DNA from: Geosiphon pyriformis
Taxonomy: Eukaryota; Glomeromycota; Glomeromycetes; Archaeosporales; Geosiphonaceae
Assembly (NCBI GenBank): GCA_016748015.1
Contig: JAAOMT010000436.1
Span: forward strand, 420,204-484,203
Length of the DNA stretch: 64,000 nucleotides
Reading direction: 5' to 3'
Shown here: piece after piece, positions 34,901 through 47,053 of the stretch
How positions within the stretch are numbered: the stretch's first letter is position 1
Layout of the letters: every line of letters starts with the position of its first letter
Made by a program: the position numbers and the translations under genes
The notes under the pieces: model-generated
The model's input: the letters and a program-made list of their open reading frames with translations, nothing else
Told to the model about the DNA's origin: nothing
The model's database searches: none

Positions 34901-35584
34901 ATGTCTAAAAAGGTGTTGCTTTCATATGTAACAGGTCGTTGGCTTCATCCAATCCATGAAGCAGTCGGCGAAACATCATTGAAATCCACCACTAAACTCA
35001 TCTCCAACTCAATCTTTCACAGACTATGTAACGCGTCAATCACCTCTAATAAACTTCTAGACCTACCAGGTTTCCGAGGCGACATTCCAGAAATCGTATT
35101 AGAACCATCCCGAAAACTAGCCGCATTTAACACCCTTAATCCATTACCTAAAGGATTTCGACGTCTCTCATTTATCGGTGGAAAATTATTAGAAATCGAA
35201 GCAGCACAATTACTATACTCTAAATTTCCAAATTGTTCTGATGAGGAGCTATCAGATTTATTAAAGGTGCTAATGAGTTCTGATGAGATTGCTACGTTAG
35301 CTTTTGAAGCGGGATTAGATGAAACATTAGGGGGGCATTCGTTTGATGGTGGCAAAGTTGATTATGGAAATCGATTGATGGAGATGAGTGTGAAAGCGTT
35401 TCTTGGTGGGATATGGAGTCACTCTAAGGATGAAAGAGTCAGAAGGGAATCAATTCCAGAGTTCTGTAGAGAATTTCTTTCCCCAACGGTAAATTTTTGG
35501 GCTGATTGTGATTTAATGAAGGAAAAAAAGGATTGCGAAGTAGAAAATGATAAGAAAATTGGGAATACAGAGAAAGAGAGATGA
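34901..35584 (+). CDS. RNase III-like protein with lost catalytic residues, probably mitochondrial ribosomal
   Basis: A single frame of 227 aa. Residues 86-110 follow the RNase III signature in shape (RRLSFIGGKLLEIEAAQLLY), but the catalytic pattern RLEFLGDAVL is altered: Glu becomes Ser90 and Asp becomes Gly94. The second acidic cluster near 160-170 reads MSVKAFLGGIW, with Lys where the family has an acidic residue. It therefore should not cleave RNA. Catalytically dead RNase III folds occur in large mitochondrial ribosomal proteins mL44 and mL57 (yeast Mrpl3, Mrpl15); the size and the lack of a dsRNA-binding domain favour mL57. The N-terminus is basic. The tail is Lys/Glu-rich. Assignment to a specific subunit is inference. 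Confidence 0.7.
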   Translation: MSKKVLLSYVTGRWLHPIHEAVGETSLKSTTKLISNSIFHRLCNASITSNKLLDLPGFRGDIPEIVLEPSRKLAAFNTLNPLPKGFRRLSFIGGKLLEIEAAQLLYSKFPNCSDEELSDLLKVLMSSDEIATLAFEAGLDETLGGHSFDGGKVDYGNRLMEMSVKAFLGGIWSHSKDERVRRESIPEFCREFLSPTVNFWADCDLMKEKKDCEVENDKKIGNTEKER

Positions 35585-37935
35585 ATAGATGATTAATTTT
35601 TCTAGACTTACAATCCAATGAGAAATCTTGGACAAATGGGAATTGTTGACTTGTTAACATTTCGAAGTGAATAGGGATAGAATGAAATTTTCTAATTAAT
35701 TAAGAGAGACTTTTTTGCAATGATGTAAATTTAATATTTCAAAAGTATAACTCTGAATTCGATAAATGAACTTTCTTTGAGAGAACCGAGTCAGCCAGGA
35801 GCATATAACGTAAAATGTCAAATCTCGAGACTTTTTATGTTATTAGCATTTTGGGGAGGAGGAATGTAGAATTATTCTTACATTTTACCTTTATAGGAAA
35901 TAACAATTTTCTAATAGTTTCTCAGAATCTTGTTTTTATATTTATATAAATTAGAAACTGGCATGAATAAAACCGAATTTAAATATTATGTTTGGTCAAT
36001 TGATATTTACGTTTTTTAAATTTATAATTGCTCAAATATTTGCAAAATTTTTAAATTTCATAGTAATAAGTAAATCAAAAAAAATTATTTTAATATATGT
36101 ATAATTTAGTTATTATTTAATTTATAATTATTCTGAAAATAAATAAAAACAAAAATAGCTTAATATTATTTATTTATTTATTTTCAATATATATTAATTT
36201 TAATATTTGTTTGTTTGTAAGAAAAACATTATTTGTTCAAGATTAATACATATTTGGTTAAAAAAAAACAACAAATAATTTGATTTTAAAAAATTTTGTT
36301 ATAACAGCCTTTATATTAAGCATTCTTTTTTATAAAATTTAATATTAACTAGGTAAAACCTAATGCAATAAACATTTTCATCACTGATGCTAATTCAATT
36401 TTAAACTTCTTGAAAAAAAAGTTGTGATTTTTGAGAAACGATATTCTTTTTTGACAAAAAATCTATTTTTGCCGCTAAAACAAGAAAATTTAGTTTTGGG
36501 AATATTATACTTACACTTTTTTTTGTACAAAAAACCATCCCATTGATCATGTGAGCTAAACTTTATAATTGGGAAGCAAACCATTTTCCCTCTCTTCACC
36601 ATTGTACCACAAGTTGATGTTACAATCTATCCCGTAACATTTACTGATGCAGCTCTAAATAACGATGCAGGCTGTCCTTAAGGTCCTTTTGTCGGATTAA
36701 GTTGTGGTTAAAAGCTTATAAGGGATTTTTGACAATATTCAGTTGCCAATTGAGATTTCCTTCTCATCCCTTCTTTCTTATTAAAAGCTTTGTTTGAAGG
36801 TTGTGATTTGGAAATCTGAATTTCGGTATGGTCAGCGACATTAATTAAATTAATATCAGTAGTAGTATTATAATTATTATAATTATTATTGATTTTATTA
36901 TAGCAGAAAAAAAATTAAAACGATCGCTTTTTTTTTTGCTCAGTGATTTAGTCCTGAAAATTGAAATTCGTGCAACCGTTAGAAAATAATGCGCGTTTAT
37001 TGATCTGATCAATATTATATACTAAATAAATAAGCGATCAAATCGTTAGAGTGTATTTTTTTTAAGAATAAACGGTTCAAATGTACCAATTTCGGTTAGT
37101 TAGCTACCAAACGTGGCAAACCACATTTTCTCATATTTTGGTTTGTTCCCTAATAACTAATCATTGGGCTCCCCGGCTAGGAAATTTCAACTGCAATTGT
37201 ATTAATAATTTCGGACTTGTAAAAGGTATATCCCACAACTAGGGAACACCTACATGACATAAAGGTTGTTAGTAAACCAAAGTTACTCCAATCAAAACGA
37301 GTTTTTTCAAAGGACAAAAAACAAATAAACCGTCATCTCATCAATTCCAACACCCTTCTCAACTTCCGAAAACCTTTATTCAACAACCTTTTAGTCTCGT
37401 TTATTTATTTCCTCCACTCCTCGACTAGTCTGACTAGTAACCTAACGCTATTAGACTAAAACGAGACTATTCTATGGTACTTCATTAGTTTCTAAAGCCT
37501 CTTTCTTTAGTAAAATATACTTTCATTTTTTGGTTTACTTGATTCGAAATCAAAGTCAACCTCACCTTGGGATTCCACTACCACTATAACCACCAAACTT
37601 GGACTAAAATAAAACGTAGCGTTTTGTAATCCTTTTGAGGAAATAAATTTAATTTTTTGTCTATTGCCTGCACAGACAACATAACTGCTGTTGAACTGCC
37701 AAACAAGTCTTTTGTTGGTTTCACCGTGCTGCTTCTTTTGAGTTGGTAAATTGCTGCTTCGCTCCGTGTTTACCCCTTATGTTTGAGGGGAATAAAACTC
37801 CCCACTCTTAAGAGCTCACCAAACCAAAGACAACATTTCGTAGGCTTTCCGTGACTTTTACCTCCTCGCATACTATTAAACATATCAAAATCAAAAAGTA
37901 GGGCTCTTGGTTGAATTTGTTGTGCGCACTTTGAT
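35585..37935. other. Intergenic region, long upstream region of the AGC kinase
   Basis: 35900-36350 is very AT-rich; 36600-37900 is more balanced and probably holds the promoter and 5' UTR of the kinase gene. The 70- and 64-codon frames at 36390-36602 and 37770-37964 (minus) have no recognisable content. Confidence 0.55.
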
Positions 37936-40748
37936 ATGGACACTATTCTTAACAACCAAACCATTAGTCCTACACACCCTGAATCTTTTATAGAAGAAAA
38001 TTTTCATACGATATCCCTCGGGAAATTTAAACCTTTTTATAGCACCTCTGACCTGCCCGCTCGTAGCGATAACCCGACTGGATACGATACTGAAATAAAA
38101 TCCTTATCTTTAGAAGCGGATTCAATGCTTGCAGATAGCCAATATCGGTCTTCTGCTAATTCCAGTCTTGCTGGATTAATTGCAAGTCCTGCTCCTTCAT
38201 ATATGTCTCATTTACCGTCAAAATTGAAATCATTTTTTCGATTAAACACCAATGGAAGCAAAAAGGACACTTCAATAGGAAGCATGAGTGGGTCTCGTCG
38301 TGACCTAAGTTCATCCACATCAGGGATTCCGAAAATCAACAACGGTAATGGTCATGCACAAATTGGAGCAATTTATAAATCAACCGAAAAAAGCAAGACA
38401 TTGGGTCCCTGGTTCTTGAGAGACCAGGCTATTAATCAAAAATTACGTAGAGTCGCCTCGGCTCCAAATGCCAAGGTTAATAATGAGAAAATAGAGATTT
38501 TGCAGTCGGAACATCCTCCGAAACAAAATTATCCTGGGAGCACCCTTAGTATCTATAGTAATAATAATAATAGTAATAAATCAAACGACACTAATAGTAG
38601 TTTAGCGGTACCCCTTTCAAGACCTCTATCAGAGTTCAAACGATCTGGAACATTTAGACGCACCTATTCCTCAAATTCCATTAAAATTAAAAGTGTCGAA
38701 GTAGGTCCGAGTAGTTTTCAAAAAATTAAACTACTGGGAAAAGGCGATGTTGGCAAGGTGTACCTGGTCACAGAGAAAAAGTCGGGCAAGCTTTATGCTA
38801 TGAAAGGTTTGGATCTTTTCGGTTTGTTTCGAGGGCTCATTTGGGAATTAGATTTTTTGTTAATCATATACATTTTTAATGGTGGAAGTCTTGTCAAAAA
38901 AAGAAATGATTAAACGTAACAAAATTAAGCGAGCTCTTGCTGAACAGGTTGGTGGCCGAGTGAATTTGCGAATTTTTATTCAATACCTACCTGAATCTTT
39001 TTTGAAGCTTCCTCAATTATTTGGCTGAAATCTAATTCTTCACATAGGAAATATTGGCCACATCCAATCATCCGTTCATTGTCACGTTATATCATTCATT
39101 TCAGAGTGACGAATACTTGTATTTGTGCATGGAATATTGTATGGGGGGAGAGTTCTTTCGGGGTACGTTAATTGGCTTGAATGAAATTTAAGTTTTGGAT
39201 GGTTATATGCGATCTTTATTATGATTACTTCTATTATATACTTTAGCATTACAAACGCGACCTGGAAAATGTCTGGACGAGGAAGATGCAAAATTTTATG
39301 CCGCGGAAGTGATTGCTGCTCTAGAATATTTGCATCTGATGGGATTCATTTATCGGGATTTGAAGCCTGAAAGTTAGAACACGCAAAATTTTCTTGTCTT
39401 CGATTTATATTTTTTTTGTACGTAATTCGATAGACTGACTAATATCTCAATTTTTTTAAAGACATCTTATTGCACCAATCAGGACATATTATGCTTTCAG
39501 GTCAGTAATTTTTCAAAGGTTAGACGATCTTTCAAAATTTCTCAATCAAATTTTACCTTAAAACTATTGATAGACTTTGATCTGTCAAAACAGTCACATC
39601 CAGCAAATATGCCAACGATAGTAAGGAATACCTCAGCAAATGCGGTATGTTTTGGGAATCTCTGAAAAGTATATCGTTTAGTAGAATATTTTGATTCTTG
39701 ATGACTCTGAGATATTTCTAAAACCGATATTTTATTTTCCCCCAGCCTCCCTCAATAGATACTAAATCATGTATAGCCAATTTACGTACCAATTCTTTTG
39801 TTGGAACTGAGGGTAGATTATCTTATATTAGCATTTAAAATGAAATAACCATTAATAAATACCAAAATAAATCATTAATCTGTTTGGTATTTATTTAACT
39901 ATTTGTAGAATACATTGCCCCCGAAGGTATTTAAGTTCTAAATCCTTTCCCAATCAGATTTTCAGTGCATCTTTTAACTTCGTTTCTTTAATCTCTAGTC
40001 ATTAAAGGATGTGGTCATACAAGTGCCGTAGATTGGTGGACACTGGGAATTTTAATATACGAAATGCTGGTAAACAGTTATATAAATTATCCATGCATAC
40101 AATCTACGCCTACCAATAAATTATCAACATGTAAATTAAGCAATATAATTTTATAGTATGGGCTCACCCCATTCAAAGGACAGGATCGCAATGCAACATT
40201 CTCTAATATATTAAAAAATGAGCCTTATTTTCCAGAACCGCCAGGATCTGTTCCAGTATCTACGTAAGTTCAATTGATAATAATTCATTTATCTTGAATA
40301 AATTCAATCATATTCACATTCTTTAACTTGATAATTTTTCTTTAATTAGACTTTGCAAATCATTAATTCGCAAATTATTATTCAAAGACGAGAATCGACG
40401 GTTGGGTTCGAAAGCTGGGGCTTCTGATGTAAAAGCTCATCCTTTCTTTAAGAGCACACAATGGGCTTTATTGCGTCACGCTACGCCACCCATTATTCCA
40501 CAGCAAAGTTTCGGAACGGATGCCGTGAACTTCAGAAATTTACAGGAGAGTATTAGTCTCGATATGGAAGGCGAGAGTGTAGTAACCGAGTTTAACGGCG
40601 AAAATCCTTTTGAAGAATTCAATAGTGGTAAGTATCACCCCTCCCTACTTCAAAAATCACAAAGACTATTCACTAATCGATTATTCAATAATTTTCTACA
40701 GTAACATTACATCACGATGGGGAAGATGAAGAAACATCGTGGTCATGA
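37936..40748 (+). CDS. AGC kinase of the flippase-kinase/NRC-2 type
   Basis: Twelve exons: 37936-38806, 38889-38947, 39048-39162, 39247-39372, 39462-39500, 39574-39644, 39746-39812, 39909-39926, 39999-40069, 40157-40263, 40350-40627, 40702-40748; 622 aa, all in phase. A disordered Ser/Asn-rich N-terminus precedes the kinase domain: [12 protein letters not shown] with Gly268-Gly273, AMK with Lys290, YRDLKPEN with Asp386, SDFDLSKQS, an insert, FVGTEEYIAPEVIKG, and [22 protein letters not shown] instead of DFG, the activation-loop insert and the [15 protein letters not shown] tail mark the FPK1/KIN82/NRC-2 branch, related to plant AGCVIII kinases. Yeast Fpk1/Fpk2 phosphorylate lipid flippases at the plasma membrane. 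The first glycine-loop aromatic (usually F) is Asp271. Exon 8 is an 18-nt microexon. Confidence 0.92.
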
Positions 40749-41416
40749 TAAGTTCATAATAATGAACAGAATAAGTAGGCCGTTGTGCCACACCCCTTTA
40801 TAAATAGTAAATAAAACATATTCATAGAATTGGGAATTTTCTGAAATTTATACAACACAAGAGTAAAACGTATTCTTTAATACAAGCTCTCCATTACTCA
40901 CTTTTGTAGTCCAACTTGTGTTCAAATCATCTAAATTCATTCTTTTTTCGCACACACTGGGTCACTGACTCCTATTTATAGGTAAATTTTTCGCAACACC
41001 TTTGTATTTTTAATTTTTCATGTTCACCGAGTAAAAGCACTGAAACTTTTGACTGGCTTGAATAAAATTAATAAAACTTCAAAAATACAAATGTCAAAGG
41101 ATAATTCCGTGAAGTTGCAGGGGTTCCCAAGAAAAAGTATATATTACAAGTGTTGCATCAAAGATCTGAGTAATGTAGATCTGAAAATTTTTCACCAATA
41201 TCTTAGTGTTACAAGTTCACGACGCGAAAAAGATCTTACCTCGTTGATCTATCACCAACTTTTTAAACGCTTTACCTTGAGCTCTCAGCTAGCTATTTAG
41301 CTCAACCTTAACGTGAGAATCTTTTATATTATCGGCTTACAACTGCCGAGTATTTATACTGCGAACATTTCCTATATACACAACCTTTACGTGCTCAATT
41401 CCATTTATCCTCAACG
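40749..41416. other. Intergenic region between AGC kinase and CDT1
   Basis: No supported gene. A 69-codon frame from ATG 41091 to 41300 has a basic composition but no domain and could be 5' leader of CDT1. Confidence 0.5.
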
Positions 41417-42939
41417 ATGGATGCCTCAATAGAGCACAAATCTCACACCAAACCTGCTGGCTCTTCTAAAAAAGTTACTGAACAGAAATCTACTGCCTTT
41501 ATGAATAAACGTTCCTCCAAAAACACAAAAAAGCCTACTGCTTCAATGTCAAACTTTTTTACGTCTGGGAAAGTTAATGTTACGAAAACTTTTCATAAAA
41601 CTAAAACGGAAAATACCAAAACTACAATTAAGCAAGCATTTATCGCTGCACAGCCTAAAGCTACGATATCAATTAGCAAATGTGAATCTCATAGAGATAT
41701 AAGATCCTATTTCACTTCTGCTCTTGAAGCGAAGAATATTTCACAAGTAACCGACAGCGAACACACTAACCCTAAGCTTGGCGTTGACACTACGATTCAA
41801 ACTTCTCCCTCATCATCAACTATCGACGTGAAATCTATGCTTGTTAGCCTTTCTGAAGCAACGAATGATTTATGTGTTTCTAATGAATCAGATATCAGCC
41901 CTCCTAGATATTGTACTCTTCGTATTACACCAAATCTTCTAAGCAAAAGAAAAGAGATGGAAGAAATGGGTTTTAATCTAAAAGATATGGTCAGATTACG
42001 AGAAGAAGCTTTGAAAATTCGCGCGTCATTCAAAAGGCGTCGAATTCATGACCAGAATCTCATTACTAATTCTTCGAACGGTAAACGAAAGGCTGAAGAA
42101 TTTGATGTCTCATTTCCGGATACAAAACGGTTAAAAAATAGGTAAAAATACTGTCTTTTTGCATACCACGAGCTAGAAATGACCAATGAAGTTTTTTGTT
42201 CATTATCCTTCTTCCTTTTCCAGTACAATCTCTGATCACGCAGATCCACTCCGAATTAAAACCACCCAGATCTCAAAAATACTCGAGGTATTACCCTTAC
42301 CAAAAAAGTATGAATATTTGGTTACTTGCTTTGATGCAATGCATACGGTCCTTTGCTCTGGAAAATTTAAAGACCGTGTAACTTATCTTCAAATTCAGAA
42401 ACAAGTAGAAGACATAACTAAATTGTATGTTCTTCAATCATCTGTATGAGTACATAATGTTATTTTCTTTTGATTTACAAATTTATTTATTTGTTGGTTT
42501 TTTAGGTGTTTCGACCTAAAGCATTTGGCACAAATTACATATCTATATTCCGAAGCTATCAAAGTTTATCCTTGCACAATCTTGATTGATGAGAAAGAAG
42601 TCTTTACTTACGAGATTAAATTCCTACCTACTATTAATGGGGTGGGGACTATCGACAAAGGAGAAGCGTCTTTTTCTCTCTCACAGTCTGAAGTTAGGTC
42701 TAGAGTCCGCGAACTTCATCTTCGTTTAGCCAAGATAGTGAAGCAGACGCATGAGGTATCTTTTAGATATTATATGACCCTTTTATTGATTTTTCGCTAA
42801 CTTTCATCATTTTTTTCAGCGTTTCATGATTTCAATACGATGCCTTTTACTGCTTGATGGAGAAGGACCTTTACATCCTCGTTTTAACGTTGAGTCCTGC
42901 CCCGATATTCCTCCCTTGATGTATCAGGATTTTTTTTGA
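41417..42939 (+). CDS. CDT1: DNA replication licensing factor CDT1
   Basis: Exons 41417-42141, 42224-42424, 42506-42755 and 42820-42939 give 431 aa. The N-terminal about 240 residues are basic, Ser/Thr/Lys-rich and disordered, with PCNA-box-like SMSNFFTS near residue 45. The Cdt1 middle domain begins at LPLPKKYEYLVTCFDAMHTV, followed by DRVTYLQIQKQVEDITK and FDLKHLAQITYLYSEAIKV, and ends with the conserved HPRFNVESCPDIPPL. Cdt1 brings MCM2-7 to ORC-bound origins. The frame stops nine codons after that motif, at a T8 run followed by GAG, and I see no C-terminal winged-helix MCM-binding domain downstream. Either it is highly diverged, lost, or hidden by an indel or an unrecognised exon. Confidence 0.85.
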
Positions 42940-44934
42940 GGCTCTTGGGCTTATGAAGAGATAAATTACTTTTATCCATAGGTTTGAGGTTTTATTAATC
43001 TCCGGGTCGCACTTTTGTATTTTCTCGATGTTGCAAAGTATCTTGCAATCAAGTCAGATTAGTATCCAAGCCTTTTCGATTCTCAAAGACTTATATGTTT
43101 GAATTTAATTGTTGTGCTATTAAATTTATTTTAGCTTGCTTATTATTTCTTACTATCACCTTTAAACCAAGAGGTAGGTTTAGCTTAATCTCCCTTTATA
43201 ATTAAATAAGTTGAAATTGACTCTGTCGGCTTCGAAGCCTTCTTGAATCAATCAAGCCTCCCTTGTAATAAACACCTGAAATAAATTGATTTAAACCTTC
43301 TCTGATTATAACGGGTAGATTCTATAGACTCTCAACATTTTTAGCTATAAACAGTTAAAAATTTTATTACATGGAATGGAAAAGTAAAAGAACATAATAT
43401 CTTTGGCAAGATTTAGCTGTAAATAAAATCTTCATAATTTGGTTGTTTTGAATTTCGTTAAAAATGAAGACCTATATATATAAAAATTTGCTCAATTTGG
43501 TATGCATTTTAAAAAAACTGGGATTATAGAAAAAATTTTCCAAGAAAACTGGGTAAAAACGAGCATTTACATTTACAATAATTGCATACTTTAAACACTC
43601 AATAAATTCAAATATATACTTGTTTTACTTTTTTTGTTTGGCCGAGTTTATATTTTAAGTTTTCGTTTTTTGGCAATATAACTTTGTAAAAAACTATTAA
43701 AAATTAAATAAAAAAAAGGTTAAAAAACAAAATAAAATAGATAATTATTTACAAACAAGCTTTTGAATATTTTAATTTTTTGATCACAAATATTTTGACA
43801 CCCATTAAATTTCTTTAACAGCAAGACGTAAATCAAAATCATTAATGATATCCCGATCCTTTTTCATTGATTCTGGGGCAAAAGATGGCTTAGAATACAT
43901 CACAACCAACAAGAAAATCATTAATTGATCTCCTATTCTCCTTTTCTCAAAAATTTCAAACTAAACAAGTTTTCCTTCTCCTTGTTCACATTTTATCTTG
44001 AAGTTTTTAAAATTCAACTCTATGCGATAATTTACATGTATTTTCGGTTGTTGCTATGATGAGATACTTCTCAGTTTCCTTGAAATACTTTGGGAAATGT
44101 ATGCGGTATGTTGTAATGGGAAAGTAGAGAGATTGAAGCGAACTATATAGTGAATTCAGGCTTCGAAAATCAAAGTTTCACAATGCAAACAAAACTTGTT
44201 TCGCTTTGGACCCCGAATTAAAAAGCAAAGGGTTCACTTTACACTAGTCTTTACACTGCAGCTATTAAAAAATTGCCTCCTTACTTATATCCAATAAATG
44301 CAGCGGCTCATCTCATTTCCACTTTTATATCGTTGCCCCAGTTTGTTTTCATTAGATTCTATCCAATCCCGTTTAATATTGCTTCCACTTTCTCTTTTTT
44401 TTTTTTTTTTACTAATAGTAGCTAAGGTCATTTTCCTATCCGAGTTTTTGAAGCATTGCTACCATTTTTCATCTTTTTCACCTTGCCACTTATTGAACGT
44501 TTCTGGAGGCGATTTCAGAAATCGTCAGTTCATCTACCAACACCACCAACCCCCCTACCACAGTTTAATACCGTCGGCGTGACAGAACCAACATCTCAGT
44601 TACTCCCAGAACTGGATTTACCTGAACCACTTTTGACCGGGCTGTCATCTATGACAGTTGACCCTTTTGTTGATTTGACCACAGAGATGGGTACAGTATT
44701 CACTCTTTTTGTATTTGGGGGTACACAAATAAGGGGTGGTTTTTAACTTTAAGAAAGAACCCGCCTTTGACGAAACTGGTTTTAAGCTCTAGTGCAAACA
44801 ATCTGTATTATTCTGTTTTCGTGAAAACAAAGACATGTTTATACTTTTAAAAATATAAGAGACTGACAAACCTCTATTTATTTAATTATATCAACAATTG
44901 TATCGCGTTTGCTGTCCCTTTCAACCTGGCTCAA
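42940..44934. other. Intergenic region; possible unplaced exon near 44456-44700
   Basis: 42940-44200 is AT-rich with no gene seen. At about 44456-44700 a plus-strand frame reads as Pro/Leu/Thr-rich protein (for example PTPPTPLPQFNTVG and LLPELDLPEPLLTGL) and ends beside a GTACAG donor. It may be a 5' exon of the coiled-coil gene downstream, whose frame is open upstream of its ATG, but no clean joint was found. A T run sits at 44396-44410. Confidence 0.45.
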
Positions 44935-45879
44935 ATGATGAATATTGCGAATATGAAATTTAATTCTCAAAATCTCAAAGAAAATCCAAATAGTGTCAGT
45001 CTTTTAAAGCAACAAGTGCACAACCTGCGTCATGACCTTGCCGAAAAGAGTGCATTACTTGTCAACGTTCAAAAGCAACTTGGTCGCGGTCAAAATGGCC
45101 TAGAGGGGACTACGGGTCGTGTAATAGAGCAACTTCAAGCGGAAATCGATCAATTAAAAAAAGAGGTCACTGATTCTAAAGGGCAAATTCATGTTGTTAA
45201 GGTTGCGCGGGAGCGAGCTGAACGACAACTACAAGAACATTTGAATTCCCATGATACCTTCCGAACGGAAATTGATTCGTTGAAACGGATGCTTGAACGG
45301 AAGGAACGACAGTTGAAAGAGTTGGAGAATTCGATGAAAGATATTGACAAAAGAAACGTAGATATGAAATTTGAACGTGACAATGCCAATACCAAACTTC
45401 GTCAATCGGAATTAAAAGTTTCGTCTTTAGAAAGAAAATTAAATGACGCACTTGCATGCAAGGAACAAGCAGAGCACGAATATCTTCTATTATCAAAGGA
45501 AATGCAAAATTTCAAGAGACGTTACGCGGAAGACGTAGATACTATAAAGGAGGAATTTTCTATTGTTCGTAACGAATTGAATACTACTACACAACAATTG
45601 GAAGATGTGATTCTCATGACTGGTGTCAAAATTGAAGAGATGACATCGGGTAGAAAAAATGAACTAGAAAATTTGGAAACCACACAAGCCAAGCTAAAAG
45701 AGAATCAGGAGAAATGTGCAGCACAATTTTTGACAGATATCGAAAAGATGAAACAAGATGTCGAGGTATCAAATAAAAAGACGTTAGAAAATATTGATCA
45801 GGTGGTAAAAATGAAAGCAGAAATATCTGGGAAATTGAATTGGCTGAAACGCATTGAGAAAGCGCAGATTGCTTCTTGA
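44935..45879 (+). CDS. Coiled-coil protein, She3-like
   Basis: A single 314-aa frame that is almost entirely helical coiled coil: continuous heptads rich in Leu, Glu, Lys, Gln from about residue 20 to 300, no membrane segment. The start LKQQVHNLRHDLAEKSALLV and the following NVQKQLG resemble the SHE3 family (SWI5-dependent HO expression protein 3), an adaptor that links mRNA cargo to a type V myosin in yeast. That assignment rests on my recognition of one N-terminal block and is moderate. Other coiled-coil scaffold proteins could look alike. The frame is open upstream of the ATG, so an additional 5' exon is possible. Two ATG codons are adjacent at 44935 and 44938. Confidence 0.7.
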   Translation: MMNIANMKFNSQNLKENPNSVSLLKQQVHNLRHDLAEKSALLVNVQKQLGRGQNGLEGTTGRVIEQLQAEIDQLKKEVTDSKGQIHVVKVARERAERQLQEHLNSHDTFRTEIDSLKRMLERKERQLKELENSMKDIDKRNVDMKFERDNANTKLRQSELKVSSLERKLNDALACKEQAEHEYLLLSKEMQNFKRRYAEDVDTIKEEFSIVRNELNTTTQQLEDVILMTGVKIEEMTSGRKNELENLETTQAKLKENQEKCAAQFLTDIEKMKQDVEVSNKKTLENIDQVVKMKAEISGKLNWLKRIEKAQIAS

Positions 45880-47053
45880 TACCGTGACATGAAAGCGTAT
45901 TTTTATATTTCTCGATGATTTTTTGCTGTGAATTCGCCGATGCATTTTCATTCCGGACGATTGGAGTTGCCTAATGGAGACACATTTTCATCGTTGGACA
46001 TCTGTTGGGCTATTTTTTTCCACAAAAATAAAGAATGAACTGGACATTCTTTATTCTTACTTCAAGTGCACATTATTACGACTTTAGTTTTTGGGTTTAT
46101 TTTCGCGATTGTTTTGGGGGTGATTTAAAACAGTTTTCTCTGTGGCATATTTGTATTCTTAAACTTTCATATATACATTAGTAAATATTCTCTTTATTTT
46201 AATAATATAAATTTGAATGGATCATTCCAATCCTTATATTTTTTGTATCTCGATTTGTATCTCATCCAATAATTCCCCTTATGGATTCTGCATTTCACAC
46301 ATATATTTGATACATAATTCCTATTTGCCATATGGTTTCAAAAATTATACATATACCAGCAAATTTATTCCTGATTAGTCTGATACCAGGACATAAAAAT
46401 AGTTTTCTCTGTCTGAAATTGGTATATTTTTAACAAACTTAATAAATTTGGTAAAATCTTATTTAACGATAAATTTTTATTCTTAGCTTTGTTTGACACT
46501 TTGTAAAATCATCAAAACCTACAAACCTCTAAAATATTGAAATAAATTTATATAAGCTCTTGACTGACTCAATGAAAAGTTTATTGATTTTTCGGCCATT
46601 TAACGGGATTAAATTTTTTATGATCTGATATGCCCATTGAATCTATTTGAAATAATTTGCATGATGTACATTAAATGCGAAAATGGAAACAATGATGTTT
46701 CACAGCTTTTGTTGAATGACAAATTTATTATTTCTTCTATTAAATAAATAAAGATAGGCACTGCGTTTTAATCTCTATTAAAGCGAGATCCTTGTCATAC
46801 ACACTGAATGTCACTAATGAATAAATTATTGTATAAACACACCTAAGTTCTAATAAAGGGAAAGAGAAACAAAACCTCGAACTATGAAGGTATAAAAACA
46901 ACAGCCTATAGTATAATAGACTTGGATTTTCAAAGCTTATCGATGAAAAAGAATTTCATCAGCACCATCAAGAAAATTTTCTCTATTCCCATAAAGTGGT
47001 TAAAACAAAAACTTATTCTAAATCGTTATGGAGTTTCATCAACACAATGTTCT
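45880..47053. other. Intergenic region
   Basis: Convergent spacer between the She3-like gene and ATG3. No coding signal, RNA gene or repeat of note was seen. Confidence 0.6.

Noticed and set aside
41091-41300. 69-codon frame before CDT1
   Set aside because: Basic and AT-biased with no domain; more likely leader sequence. Kept only as a note because it has a proper ATG.
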